Positions 22,252 through 30,509 of a stretch of DNA of 36,338 bases are shown here, piece after piece. The stretch spans positions 1-36,338 of the forward strand of contig JAJZDJ010000011.1 in the NCBI GenBank assembly GCA_021828685.1, given 5' to 3'. Position 1 is the stretch's first letter. Every line of letters begins with the position of its first letter. The translations under genes and the position numbers were made by a program. The notes under the pieces were generated by a model. The model worked only from the letters and a program-made list of their open reading frames with translations. It was not told where the DNA came from and ran no database searches. This DNA is from Actinomycetes bacterium. Lineage in GTDB: Bacteria > Actinomycetota > Acidimicrobiia > Acidimicrobiales > Palsa-688.

Positions 22252-23801
22252 ACAGGCAAATTCGAGGGCTCGGACTAGCAATCAGCATCCTGTTCATCGC
22301 GCTGTTTGTGCAACTCAACTACCTTCAGGTGATTCACACCAAGAAACTCGCCGCGAACCCGCTCAACCACGCGACGATAGTCAACTCCTACACACTCCCC
22401 CGGGGCGACATCATCTCGGCCGATGGCGTAACGCTGGCAACGTCCGTACCGACAAACGACCAACTCAAATATCTCCGCAAGTACCCGACCGGATCCCTGT
22501 TCGAAGGCGTCACGGGGTACTACTCCTACATCTACGGCTCGGACGGCGCGGAGGCCTATTACAACAATGTGCTGACCGGCAAGAGCAGCCCGTTCAAGTT
22601 CCCAACATCAATCAATGGCTTCAAGAAGTTCCTGACCAAGTCGAACAACACGCAATCTATAACACTCACGCTGCTTGACAAGCTGCAGAAAATCGCCCAA
22701 AGCGGCCTGGCCGGCCGCGACGGGTCCGTGGTCGCCCTCGATCCGAAGACGGGCGCAGTCCTTGCGATGTATTCGAACCCGACCTTCGATCCGAACGGGC
22801 TTGCGAGCCACAATCCGACGACCGTGCAGGCCAGCTACAAGGCAATCACCGCCCTCACCGGCGGACCACTCGCCACCGCGTCTTACCGTCAGATCTTCTT
22901 CCCCGGCTCATCGTTCAAGATCGTGACGGCGTCTGCGGTCTACGACCACAAACCTGCCCTCGCCTCGAAGACCATGCCGACCCTGACCAATCTGAGCCTC
23001 CCCGACACCACGACGAAGTTGCACAACTTCGCCGGCGAATCGTGCGGAGGGCAAATCTTGGCGCTGTTCACGGTTTCCTGCGACACCGGCTTCGCGCAGA
23101 TCGGCCTCGATCTCGGCGCCACGAACCTCTCCGCCGAGGCTAGGTCGTTCGGCTTCGACCAGGTTCCGCCTATCGACCTACCGTTCCCTGCGAAATCCAA
23201 CTTCCCCGCCGCCTCAAGCTTCGCGGCGAACCTGCCGACACTCGCCTACTCAGCGATCGGCCAGGAGAACGTGGAAGCCAGCCCGCTCGAAATGGCGCTG
23301 GTCGGCTCCGCGATAGCCGACGGCGGGCAGATCATGAAACCGCACATCCTCCAGTCGGTGACCAACTCCCAGAACCAGGTTGTGGCGACCTACAAACCCG
23401 CCAAGTGGCTCCAGGCAACGTCAAGTGCAACCGCAGCGCAGGTTACCAAGCTCATGATCTCCGTCGTCTCGTCCGCCAACGGCACAGGTGGGGTCGCCAG
23501 GATCCCCGGGATACAGGTTGCTGCGAAGACCGGTACGGCGCAAACCGGCACCCACCACACCGACGACTGGTTCGTGGCGTTCGCCCCCGCCAACGACCCG
23601 CGAATCGTCGTGTCGGTCGTGTTGCCCAACCAGGGTAACCTCGTGTCCGACCAAGGGGGCACTCTTGCGGCCCCGATAGCCAAATCCATCATCGAAAGCT
23701 ACCTTTCGACCAGCTCTTCAGGGCAGTCTCCTTCCACGACGTCGGGCAGTGCGAACCCGAGTGCCCCGACGACCGGACCGACCAGCCCGACTGTAGGGTG
23801 A
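22248..23801 (+). CDS. pbpA: PbpA: class B penicillin-binding protein
   Basis: 517 residues: an N-terminal membrane helix, the pedestal start LPRGDIISADGVTLA, then the transpeptidase domain. The active-site motif is PGSSFKIVTA (S-x-x-K), and KTG appears in AAKTGTAQTG. The second motif, normally S-x-N, reads S-C-D in TVSCDTGFAQIG. The C-terminus is a Ser/Thr/Pro tail. It cross-links the glycan strands made by the RodA partner. This oddity is discussed in the findings. Confidence 0.94.
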   Translation: MNRQIRGLGLAISILFIALFVQLNYLQVIHTKKLAANPLNHATIVNSYTLPRGDIISADGVTLATSVPTNDQLKYLRKYPTGSLFEGVTGYYSYIYGSDGAEAYYNNVLTGKSSPFKFPTSINGFKKFLTKSNNTQSITLTLLDKLQKIAQSGLAGRDGSVVALDPKTGAVLAMYSNPTFDPNGLASHNPTTVQASYKAITALTGGPLATASYRQIFFPGSSFKIVTASAVYDHKPALASKTMPTLTNLSLPDTTTKLHNFAGESCGGQILALFTVSCDTGFAQIGLDLGATNLSAEARSFGFDQVPPIDLPFPAKSNFPAASSFAANLPTLAYSAIGQENVEASPLEMALVGSAIADGGQIMKPHILQSVTNSQNQVVATYKPAKWLQATSSATAAQVTKLMISVVSSANGTGGVARIPGIQVAAKTGTAQTGTHHTDDWFVAFAPANDPRIVVSVVLPNQGNLVSDQGGTLAAPIAKSIIESYLSTSSSGQSPSTTSGSANPSAPTTGPTSPTVG

Positions 23802-23810
23802 GAGGGCCAA

Positions 23811-25784
23811 GTGACTGAATCTCCCACCGTGTTCAGCGACAGATACGAGATTGTCAACCACATAGCGCGCGGGGGAATGGCCCAGGTGTACCTTGCCCGG
23901 GATCTGCTCCTCGACCGGCCTGTCGCACTCAAGGCGTTGTTCCCCGAGCTGTCGGTGGACCAGTCCTTCGTCGAACGTTTTCGCCGCGAAGCGAAGGCGG
24001 CGGCGAACCTCACGCACCCGAACATCGTCTCTATCTATGACTGGGGTCAGGGCGCTAACACGTATTTCATCGTGATGGAGTACGTCGACGGGCCGACCCT
24101 GTCGGCAATGTTGCGGGAGAACGGTCCGCTAGTCCCCGAACACGCCGCCTCGATCGCTGCGAGCGTCGCTGCAGGCCTCGACTTCGCGCACCGCAGGGGG
24201 GTGATCCACAGGGACGTAAAGCCGGGGAACGTCCTCGTCGACTCCCGCGGCCAGGTCAAGGTAGCGGATTTCGGTATAGCGAGAGCTGTGGGAACCTCCG
24301 AGGATCTGACCCAGACCGGTTCGGTGATGGGTACAGCCACGTACTTCTCGCCTGAGCAGGCGCAGGGCTACCCAGTAGACGCCCGCAGTGACGTCTACTC
24401 CTTAGGGGTGGTCCTCTACGAGGCTGTCGCTGGCAGGGCTCCTTTTACCGGCGACAGCCCGGTTTCGATCGCCTACAAGCACGTCAAGGAAGCCCCCATC
24501 CCGCCTTCTCAGGTGAAGCGGTCGGTTCCCGCTGCTCTCGAAGCGATAATCATGAAGGCGCTCGCAAAGAACCCCGCCGACCGCTACCAGACAGCCGAGC
24601 AGATGCGTTCCGACCTACTGCGCTACGCAAGCGGGCAACGCCCTTTGGCCCCGGTCCTGGCTTCTACTGGAGTGCTGCCGATGGCGAGCGCAGAGCCGAC
24701 ACTGACTCAGGCGCGCACTGCCGCAAACACGACGGGCCTCCTCCCGGCGACTGCGGTCGAGACCACGCCGCCACGCAACGGTTCGCGCGCGGGCCTCTAC
24801 ACGGCTATGGCGCTTCTCCTGGTGCTTATCGCTGTCGGAGGCTACCTCGGTGGTCGAAAAGCGGGGCTCTTCGGGTCATCGGTCAAGACGCTGGCGGTCC
24901 CGTCGGGGCTGGCGGGCCAAACCGCGCAGGCCGCCCAGTCCGAGCTGTCCGCGCAGGGGTTCACCAACGTCAAGCAGACGCCCGTAACGAGCTCTTCGGT
25001 AAAAAAGGGATCGGTTGTCTCGACCAGCCCTCCCTCTGGAACGTCGATCCTCGCGAACGCGTTGCTCACCTTGAACGTGAGCAGCGGTCCACAACAGGTT
25101 TCCGTCCCCAACGTCGTCGGCAAATCGGTCGCTGCAGCCGACTCCGCATTGACCGCCGCAGGCTTGCACCCACATAACACCACCGCCTTCTCCACGACCG
25201 TGAACAAGGGTGACGTCATATCGACCAGCCCTGCCGGGGGAGCTCCTGCCTCGAAGGGCTCGGCGGTCGACGTGACCGTCTCGGGGGGTGCCCAGCAGAT
25301 TGCGGTCCCGCCGCTCGTCAACTACAGCCAGGCAGTGGCGGGCGAAACCCTCGCAACGCTCGGCCTCAAGCTCGGAGGCCAGACAAGCGAGTCGTCACAG
25401 ACAGTTCCTGCCGGAGAGGTCACCCGGACCAGTCCGCCGGCCGGAACGGAGGTCCCGGTCGGCACCGCGATCACCTTGTACGTCTCGACCGGGCCGCCGC
25501 AGGTGACCGTCCCCGATGTTAACGGCGACTCGAGGTCTCCGGCCAAAGCAGCAATCAAGGCGGCCGGCCTGACGCCTTCGTTCTCTGTGGTTCCGGTGAG
25601 CAACCCCGCCCAAGACGGGCTGGTGCAGTCGGAGAGCCCGCCGGCCGGCACATCGGTTACGAGCGGGAGCTCGGTTGACGTTGCCATCGGCTCCTACACC
25701 GCGTCCGCTACGACGTCCACGACGAGCCCGTCGACGACAACGACGACGACGACCGTCCCCAGCGGCCCTGGGACGACCGGATGA
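23811..25784 (+). CDS. pknB: PknB: Ser/Thr kinase with four PASTA domains
   Basis: 657 residues from GTG. The kinase domain has GxGxxG-type loop ARGGMAQVY, Lys41 (VALK), HRDVKPGN with Asp135, DFG with Asp153, and an activation loop with several Thr (LTQTGSVMGTATY). A juxtamembrane stretch leads to one membrane helix near residue 330 and then four extracellular PASTA repeats, each ending near a TSPP/ESPP turn, which sense muropeptides or lipid II. The tail is almost pure Thr/Ser. Only one kinase is present; mycobacteria have PknA as well. It closes the operon and would phosphorylate FHA partners and wall enzymes. Confidence 0.95.
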   Translation: MTESPTVFSDRYEIVNHIARGGMAQVYLARDLLLDRPVALKALFPELSVDQSFVERFRREAKAAANLTHPNIVSIYDWGQGANTYFIVMEYVDGPTLSAMLRENGPLVPEHAASIAASVAAGLDFAHRRGVIHRDVKPGNVLVDSRGQVKVADFGIARAVGTSEDLTQTGSVMGTATYFSPEQAQGYPVDARSDVYSLGVVLYEAVAGRAPFTGDSPVSIAYKHVKEAPIPPSQVKRSVPAALEAIIMKALAKNPADRYQTAEQMRSDLLRYASGQRPLAPVLASTGVLPMASAEPTLTQARTAANTTGLLPATAVETTPPRNGSRAGLYTAMALLLVLIAVGGYLGGRKAGLFGSSVKTLAVPSGLAGQTAQAAQSELSAQGFTNVKQTPVTSSSVKKGSVVSTSPPSGTSILANALLTLNVSSGPQQVSVPNVVGKSVAAADSALTAAGLHPHNTTAFSTTVNKGDVISTSPAGGAPASKGSAVDVTVSGGAQQIAVPPLVNYSQAVAGETLATLGLKLGGQTSESSQTVPAGEVTRTSPPAGTEVPVGTAITLYVSTGPPQVTVPDVNGDSRSPAKAAIKAAGLTPSFSVVPVSNPAQDGLVQSESPPAGTSVTSGSSVDVAIGSYTASATTSTTSPSTTTTTTTVPSGPGTTG

Positions 25785-25804
25785 CAAGTCAGGTCTTCTC
25801 TTGT

Positions 25805-26377
25805 TTAGGCGCACATGTCGAGCCAGTTGCGAAGCATTCGATGTCCCTCGTCGGTGAGAACGGACTCGGGATGAAACTGCACCCCTTCGAGCGAATACTC
25901 CCTGTGGCGTATCCCCATCACGGTGCCGTCCTCGGCCGAAGCGGACACTTCCAGAATCGCGGGTAGTCCGTCCGCTTCGACTACCAAGGAGTGGTAACGC
26001 GTAGCGACGACCGGGCTTTCGATTCCCTTGAACACTCCGCGCCCGTCGTGGCTGACCCTTGAAGTCTTGCCGTGCATCACTTGGTGGCGCACGACGCTGC
26101 CGCCGTACAGGGCGCCGATGCACTGATGGCCGAGGCATACCCCGAGCACTGGACTGCGGCCAGCGAACAGCTCGATCAGCTCCATGCTCACTCCAGCGTC
26201 CTCGGGACGCCCCGGGCCAGGCGATACGAGTACTCCGTCGGGACTCAAAGCGCTCGCCGCAGCGGCGTCGATTTCGTCGTTTCGATACACGAGAGGTTCG
26301 GCTCCAAGCTCTCCTAGGTACTGAACGAGGTTGTAGACGAACGAGTCGTAGTTGTCGATAACGAGGACCCGGGTCAT
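25805..26377 (-). CDS. trpG: Anthranilate / aminodeoxychorismate synthase glutaminase subunit
   Basis: 190 residues of a class I glutamine amidotransferase. VLVIDNYDSFVYNLVQYLGELG opens the fold; GVCLGHQCIGALYGG carries the nucleophile Cys; GVQFHPESVLT carries the catalytic His-x-Glu. It gives ammonia to TrpE or PabB, whose genes are not in the window, so whether it serves tryptophan or folate is open; many actinomycetes use one protein for both. The same gene stands beside pknB in Mycobacterium. It converges on pknB and diverges from crgA. Confidence 0.93.
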   Translation of the reverse strand: MTRVLVIDNYDSFVYNLVQYLGELGAEPLVYRNDEIDAAAASALSPDGVLVSPGPGRPEDAGVSMELIELFAGRSPVLGVCLGHQCIGALYGGSVVRHQVMHGKTSRVSHDGRGVFKGIESPVVATRYHSLVVEADGLPAILEVSASAEDGTVMGIRHREYSLEGVQFHPESVLTDEGHRMLRNWLDMCA

Positions 26378-26428
26378 CTATCCACGGTAGCGCCCCACCA
26401 TGAAGGCCAGACGCCCTACTATCGGGGG

Positions 26429-26737
26429 ATGGCCAGGAAGACCAAGGACGCCCGACCAGGCCGAGTCACGCCGAAAGGCGGCCCTCCCAAGCGCAGAATC
26501 GCCGGTTCGGCGCCTGACACGTCGAGCAGCGGCCGCTACACGGCGCCGATACCGAACGAGTTCAAGGTCAGCCCGTGGTGGGTGCCAGCATTGATGATCG
26601 GGTTCTTCGGGACCGGCATCATCGTGATCCTGCTCAACTACCTGAGCCTGCTCGGCGGCCCCGCCAACAACATCTACCTCTTCGTCGGTCTCGGCCTGAT
26701 CGTCGCCGGATTCATCGCCTCGACGCGCTGGCACTGA
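26429..26737 (+). CDS. crgA: CrgA: actinobacterial cell-division regulator
   Basis: 102 residues. A basic, Pro/Ser-rich cytoplasmic start leads into NEFKVSPWWVPALMIGFFGTGIIVILLNYL, then a short polar loop and a second helix ending in STRW, the compact two-helix CrgA layout. CrgA gathers FtsZ, FtsQ, PBPs and CwsA at the septum in Mycobacterium and times division in Streptomyces. It is only found in actinomycetes, which supports the taxonomic reading. It shares a 51-base intergenic region with the divergent trpG. Confidence 0.92.
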   Translation: MARKTKDARPGRVTPKGGPPKRRIAGSAPDTSSSGRYTAPIPNEFKVSPWWVPALMIGFFGTGIIVILLNYLSLLGGPANNIYLFVGLGLIVAGFIASTRWH

Positions 26738-26775
26738 CGGGCGCGCAGGCCTTCTGCGACCGCTGGGCGCCTCCC

Positions 26776-26817
26776 AAGGGCCTCCAGCGGTCGGCAGGAT
26801 TCCCTGCTTGAGCCCTT
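26776..26817. terminator. Nested hairpin between convergent crgA and thiolase genes
   Basis: AAGGGC pairs with GCCCTT across 30 bases, and inside them GCAGG-ATTC-CCTGC forms a second stem (26794-26807). The site lies in the 84-base gap between two convergent stops, so it may end transcription from both sides. No clear T-run. Confidence 0.45.
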
Positions 26818-26821
26818 CGGC

Positions 26822-28015
26822 CTAACCTAGGCGCTCGATGATCGTGGCGTTAGCCATGCCGCCGCCTTCGCACATGGTCTGAAGGCCGTAGCGGCCTCCT
26901 GTGCGCTCCAGCTCGTTGAGGAGCGTGGCCAAAAGCTTGGTACCGGAAGCTCCGAGCGGGTGACCGAGCGCTATGGCCCCTCCGTTCACGTTCACTTTCG
27001 ACATGTCGGCGTGGTGCTCCTTGGCCCATGCGAGCACCACAGGGGCGAACGCCTCGTTGATCTCGACGATGTCGATGTCGTCCATCGTCAGTTTGGATCG
27101 CTCCAATACTTTGGCGGTCGCAGGAATCGGCGCAGTCAGCATGATCTGCGGATCGTCGCCGGCGAGGGCGAATCCGTGAAACCTTGCGCGGGCCTTGAGT
27201 CCGAGCGCCGCCGCCTTCTCCTCGCTCATGATCAAGACAGCGGAAGCGCCGTCTGTGATCTGAGAGGAGTTGCCTGCGGTGATCTTTCCGTCGGCCTTGA
27301 ATGCAGGCTTCAGCTTGCCGAGCGACTCGACGGTGCTGTCTGCACGGATCCCCTCGTCAGCGACGACTGCCTCGACGGACTCGGTGACTTTGCCTGTCTC
27401 CTTGTCCTTGTGCTTGGAGGTTACAGGCGTGATCTCACGTTCGAAACGACCCTCTTCGGTGGCCCTCGCCGCCTTCTGGTGGCTGGACGCGCTGAACGCG
27501 TCGAGATCCTCCCGGCTCAGGTCCCAACGGTCCGCGATCATCTCCGCACCGATCCCTTGTGGCACCAGGCCGCCTTTCGGCGCGTAACGAAGTCCGACGG
27601 TAGGCCCGAAAGGGAAGCCCATCCCCTGCCCGGCGCTCCCGCCCATGGGCACAAGACTCATAACCTCGACCCCAGCCGCTATCACGACGTCGTACTGGCC
27701 TGCCATGACACCTTGTGCGGCGAAATGAACCGCCTGCTGGGACGAGCCGCACTGCCGGTCCACCGACGTGCCAGGGACCGACTCGGGAAAGCCTGCCGCC
27801 AGAACGGCGTTGCGTGCGACGTTGAAGGCCTGCGCACCGGTTTGGCTTACACATCCCATGATCACGTCATCGATAAGTCCGGGATCCAGGTCATTTCGCG
27901 TCGCTAGGGCCTTCAGTACCTCAGCCGCCAGGTCCACAGAGTGCCAGCCGGACAGCTTCCCGTGGCGCTTCCCACCCGCTGTACGAACAGCGTCAACGAT
28001 AACTGCAGTCGGCAT
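26822..28015 (-). CDS. Acetyl-CoA acetyltransferase / 3-ketoacyl-CoA thiolase
   Basis: 397 residues, the usual thiolase length. The nucleophile Cys is in SVDRQCGSSQQAVHFAAQ (about residue 89), the catalytic His in NVNGGAIALGHPLGASG, and the second Cys in MCEGGGMANA near the end. KITAGNSSQITDGASAV and EINEAFAPV are also family hallmarks. It either joins two acetyl-CoA or cleaves 3-ketoacyl-CoA in beta-oxidation; the SSQQAVHFA type fits the FadA/FadA5-like degradative group better, though this is not certain. GGAG lies just before the ATG. The peroxiredoxin gene is upstream on the same strand. Confidence 0.93.
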   Translation of the reverse strand: MPTAVIVDAVRTAGGKRHGKLSGWHSVDLAAEVLKALATRNDLDPGLIDDVIMGCVSQTGAQAFNVARNAVLAAGFPESVPGTSVDRQCGSSQQAVHFAAQGVMAGQYDVVIAAGVEVMSLVPMGGSAGQGMGFPFGPTVGLRYAPKGGLVPQGIGAEMIADRWDLSREDLDAFSASSHQKAARATEEGRFEREITPVTSKHKDKETGKVTESVEAVVADEGIRADSTVESLGKLKPAFKADGKITAGNSSQITDGASAVLIMSEEKAAALGLKARARFHGFALAGDDPQIMLTAPIPATAKVLERSKLTMDDIDIVEINEAFAPVVLAWAKEHHADMSKVNVNGGAIALGHPLGASGTKLLATLLNELERTGGRYGLQTMCEGGGMANATIIERLG

Positions 28016-28083
28016 TGCTTCTCCTTGGTCGATAGTTTCTCTAGGCAGAACATACCGCCGCGGCGGCAGGGATGGACAATGTT

Positions 28084-28127
28084 CCCCGCCGCCCGACGCT
28101 CGAATCCTTATCGCCTCTGTGGCGGGG
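28084..28127. repeat. GC-rich inverted repeat between peroxiredoxin and thiolase genes
   Basis: CCCCGCC (28084-28090) and GGCGGGG (28121-28127) are complementary across 30 bases, inside the 144-base gap. It could be a weak terminator for the peroxiredoxin gene or a leader fold of the thiolase mRNA. Confidence 0.35.
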
Positions 28128-28159
28128 ATCGGTCCCTGCCAGAGCGAGAACCCGATCGC

Positions 28160-28795
28160 CTACTTGTTGGGTTGCGGCGTGAAGCGGAGGTACGGCCGTA
28201 GCTCCGTGAATCCCTTGGGGAACTTCTCTTTGGCGGACTCATTGTCGATCGCCGGCGAGATGATCACGTCCTGGCCATCCTGCCAGTCAGCCGGGGTTGA
28301 CACAGAGAACTTCGCCGTCAGCTGGAGAGAGTCGATCACGCGAAGAATCTCCTGGAAGTTGCGCCCGGTGCTCTGGGGATAGGTGATCGTAAGCTTCACC
28401 TTCTTGTCCGGGCCGATCACGAAGACCGAACGGACGGTGACCGTGTCGGATGCGTTCGGGTGGATCATGCCATACAGGTCGGCCACTTCCCGGGTCGGGT
28501 CGGCAATGATCGGGAAATTCACAGAAGTGCCCTGGGTGTCGTTGATGTCGGGTACCCAGCCGTTGTGCGAATCGATAGGGTCGACGCTGACCGCGATCAC
28601 CTTCGTGTTGCGACGGGCGAACTGGTCCGCAAGTTTCGCTACCGCACCGAGCTCTGTCGTGCACACGGGGGTGAAGTCCTTGGGATGTGAGAACAACACA
28701 CCCCAACCATCGCCAAGCCACTCGTGAAACCGGATCGTTCCTTCGGTGGTTTCAGCGGTAAAGTCCGGTGCCTCGTCGCCTAGTTGCAACGCCAT
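28160..28795 (-). CDS. 1-Cys peroxiredoxin (Prx6 type)
   Basis: 211 residues. HPKDFTPVCTTELG holds the peroxidatic Cys45 with the Thr of the PxxxTxxC motif; no other Cys occurs in the protein, so it is a true one-Cys enzyme. The long C-terminal part, with ADWQDGQDVIISPAI, is typical of the Prx6 group. It reduces hydrogen peroxide and organic or lipid peroxides and needs an outside thiol to reset. The mycoredoxin-reductase fusion elsewhere in the window is one conceivable partner. AGGAGG lies ten bases ahead of the ATG. Confidence 0.93.
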   Translation of the reverse strand: MALQLGDEAPDFTAETTEGTIRFHEWLGDGWGVLFSHPKDFTPVCTTELGAVAKLADQFARRNTKVIAVSVDPIDSHNGWVPDINDTQGTSVNFPIIADPTREVADLYGMIHPNASDTVTVRSVFVIGPDKKVKLTITYPQSTGRNFQEILRVIDSLQLTAKFSVSTPADWQDGQDVIISPAIDNESAKEKFPKGFTELRPYLRFTPQPNK

Positions 28796-28952
28796 GTGAT
28801 CATGACCTCCTGTTTGAAATGTCGTGTCTCGGCTTCCCTGGCCGCGATGACCACCAGTGGCGGTGGCTCGCCGCCTAGCAGAACTAGCATCCTAAGGCGC
28901 CGTCCTGTACTTAGAAGAGTACCGGGGCCGGCCAAGAACGTGACCAGGTTTG

Positions 28953-29873
28953 TCAACTTTCACGCCATGCAATCCCATCTCGGCGGAGACGCTCCATTGC
29001 TCGAAGTCGTATCTCTCTTACCACGAAGACATGCCTGCCAGGCTTGGTCGTCGCTATGACTCTCAGTGTCACACCGTTGACGTTGGAGAAATCCTGCGCA
29101 CCTACGAACGTAGGTTCCCCCATAATGTCCCCAGCCCATTTCGGATCCGTCGCCACGTCTCGCGCTGCGGCCTCAAGGGCTTCGCCGGCCTTCGTCAAAT
29201 CTGTCCCTAGCGGGACCACGACGTCGACCAATGCCTGACTGTCGCTTTCGGTGTCGTTGCTCAGCGTTCGGATATCCCCGTTAGGTACGTATATGACGCT
29301 TCCGTCTGCTCCTCGAAGGCGCGTGACCCGCAGCGTGACGCCCTCGACCGTCCCGACAGTTGCCGTGGGACCGACACCTACAGTCACCCTGTCACCCAGG
29401 CCGTACTGATCTTCCGCGAGGATCAGTGCTCCTGACAGAAAGTCTTTCACGAGGGTTTGGGCGCCGAACCCGAGGGCCGCGCCGACAACGGTCGCCGTAG
29501 CGACGAAAGGCAGCAAGCTGATGTTGAACTCGCCAAGTACCGTGAGGATCGCAACCAACCAGATTGTCGCCCGGATGATCTGAGCGAAAGCTCCAGCGAG
29601 GGTCTTGACCCGCGCTTCGCCCCGTGTAGACGTGTCCGTGAGCGGCGAAACCACCCGGAGCGCGCTCACGGCGCGAGGCGCCAACCTATTGACCACTTTT
29701 GTGAGCACGAAGGCAGCGATAAGTATGACGGCGATCCGCAGCGGAGCGCCCAGATAGATCTGCGCCGTGTGGGCGGTCGACGAACTGACACCGAGGTCGA
29801 TGAGAAGTTGGTGGATAGCGCCACGGTCCGTTGTGGCGGAACCGGACGCTACGGCAGAGCTGACGAGATTCAC
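28953..29873 (-). CDS. MscS-family mechanosensitive ion channel
   Basis: 306 residues. The N-terminus is polar, then membrane helices at about 45-65 and 110-130 precede the pore helix LPFVATATVVGAALGFGAQTLVKDFLSGALILAEDQYGLGDRV, whose Gly/Ala pattern is the MscS TM3 signature. The beta domain follows (VEGVTLRVTRLRGADGSVIYVPNGDI), then an alpha/beta vestibule. Such channels open when the membrane is stretched and release solutes after osmotic downshock. It is divergent from rpmH-rnpA, sharing a 180-base upstream region. From memory, dnaA more often occupies this place in actinomycetes. Confidence 0.9.
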   Translation of the reverse strand: MNLVSSAVASGSATTDRGAIHQLLIDLGVSSSTAHTAQIYLGAPLRIAVILIAAFVLTKVVNRLAPRAVSALRVVSPLTDTSTRGEARVKTLAGAFAQIIRATIWLVAILTVLGEFNISLLPFVATATVVGAALGFGAQTLVKDFLSGALILAEDQYGLGDRVTVGVGPTATVGTVEGVTLRVTRLRGADGSVIYVPNGDIRTLSNDTESDSQALVDVVVPLGTDLTKAGEALEAAARDVATDPKWAGDIMGEPTFVGAQDFSNVNGVTLRVIATTKPGRHVFVVREIRLRAMERLRRDGIAWRES

Positions 29874-29901
29874 ACCAGTGGACCGTCAAAGCACATGACT
29901 T

Positions 29902-29913
29902 GTATTATAATAC
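29902..29913. promoter_or_regulatory. Palindromic TATAAT: likely promoter of rpmH and possibly mscS
   Basis: GTATTATAATAC is a perfect 12-base palindrome that gives a consensus TATAAT on both strands (29906-29911 plus; 29904-29909 minus). It lies 29 bases before the mscS ATG and about 140 before rpmH. The -35 regions are weak on both sides. I found no DnaA-box cluster in 29874-30050. Confidence 0.5.
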
Positions 29914-30042
29914 GTCGCTGAGACAGGACCCGGCTGGCGAAGGACGTTCAGGACGACTATCCTTGTAATTCAGCCAGATGGCTGCGTCTTTGACGCGCGT
30001 CGATCTCGCCCGGGACTACCGGCGATAGCGCAGCCGGGACCG

Positions 30043-30048
30043 AGGAGG
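30043..30048 (+). promoter_or_regulatory. Shine-Dalgarno AGGAGG shared by rnpA and rpmH
   Basis: AGGAGG ends two bases before the rnpA ATG (30051) and six bases before the rpmH GTG (30055). The spacing is good for rpmH and poor for rnpA. Confidence 0.8.
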
Positions 30049-30050
30049 CG

Positions 30051-30509
30051 ATGAGTGAAGCGAACCTACCAACCGAACAACCGCAGACGGGCGAAGAGGC
30101 ACGGCTTCCGACACAGGATGGCCACGAGAGCAGGTCGCGCCATATTGAAGGCTCGGCGCCTCAAGGGTCGCACTCACCTGTCAGCCTGATCTGGCGGGTT
30201 GAGCACCGTCGCACCTTCGAGAGCCTCCGCAGAGCTCGACGTCATCGAAATGGCCCTCTCAGTATTTCGTGGATTCCCGGTAACCCCGCAGAACCGCCAC
30301 GAGTTGCATACTCAATTGGACGTAAGGTCGGGCCAGCTGTCACGCGCAACCTCATTCGGCGGAGGCTGAGGATGTTGGCTCGCCAAGTCGCCTCGGACCT
30401 CAGACCGGGCTGTTACCTGGTCGGCGTAGGTCCTTCGGCTACGAAGCTCTCCTACAACGACCTCGAGGTGCTCTGGCACCAGCTCACAAGACCTTTCCGA
30501 CAATCATGA
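30051..30509 (+). CDS. rnpA: RNase P protein component, with rpmH nested inside its extended N-terminus
   Basis: The conserved RnpA part runs from about residue 48: [17 protein letters not shown], then [28 protein letters not shown], then the C-terminal strand and helix. It binds RNase P RNA for tRNA 5' processing. In frame, the only ATG/GTG/TTG upstream of this core is ATG 30051, giving 152 residues with an extra N-terminus of about 46 polar residues; that stretch contains the whole rpmH gene in another frame. The only alternative is a non-standard start such as CTG 30186, overlapping the rpmH stop. The RNR signature reads RNL here. The stop overlaps yidD in ATGA. Confidence 0.85.
   Translation: MSEANLPTEQPQTGEEARLPTQDGHESRSRHIEGSAPQGSHSPVSLIWRVEHRRTFESLRRARRHRNGPLSISWIPGNPAEPPRVAYSIGRKVGPAVTRNLIRRRLRMLARQVASDLRPGCYLVGVGPSATKLSYNDLEVLWHQLTRPFRQS
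30055..30189 (+). CDS. rpmH: Ribosomal protein L34
   Basis: 44 codons from GTG, encoding [18 protein letters not shown], then [20 protein letters not shown] and a final RTHLSA, a full-length L34 with nothing missing. It is a small basic protein of the large ribosomal subunit. AGGAGG stands six bases ahead. It lies completely within the rnpA frame, shifted by one base, and starts four bases after the rnpA ATG. Confidence 0.96.
   Translation: MKRTYQPNNRRRAKRHGFRHRMATRAGRAILKARRLKGRTHLSA

Noticed and set aside
25395..26138. Minus-strand frame of 247 codons across the pknB 3' end
   Set aside because: Antisense to the PASTA repeats and out of frame with trpG; very Arg-rich and without motif.
29874..30050. 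Region upstream of rpmH considered as oriC
   Set aside because: I could not find clustered DnaA boxes or a clear AT-rich unwinding stretch beyond the single palindrome.
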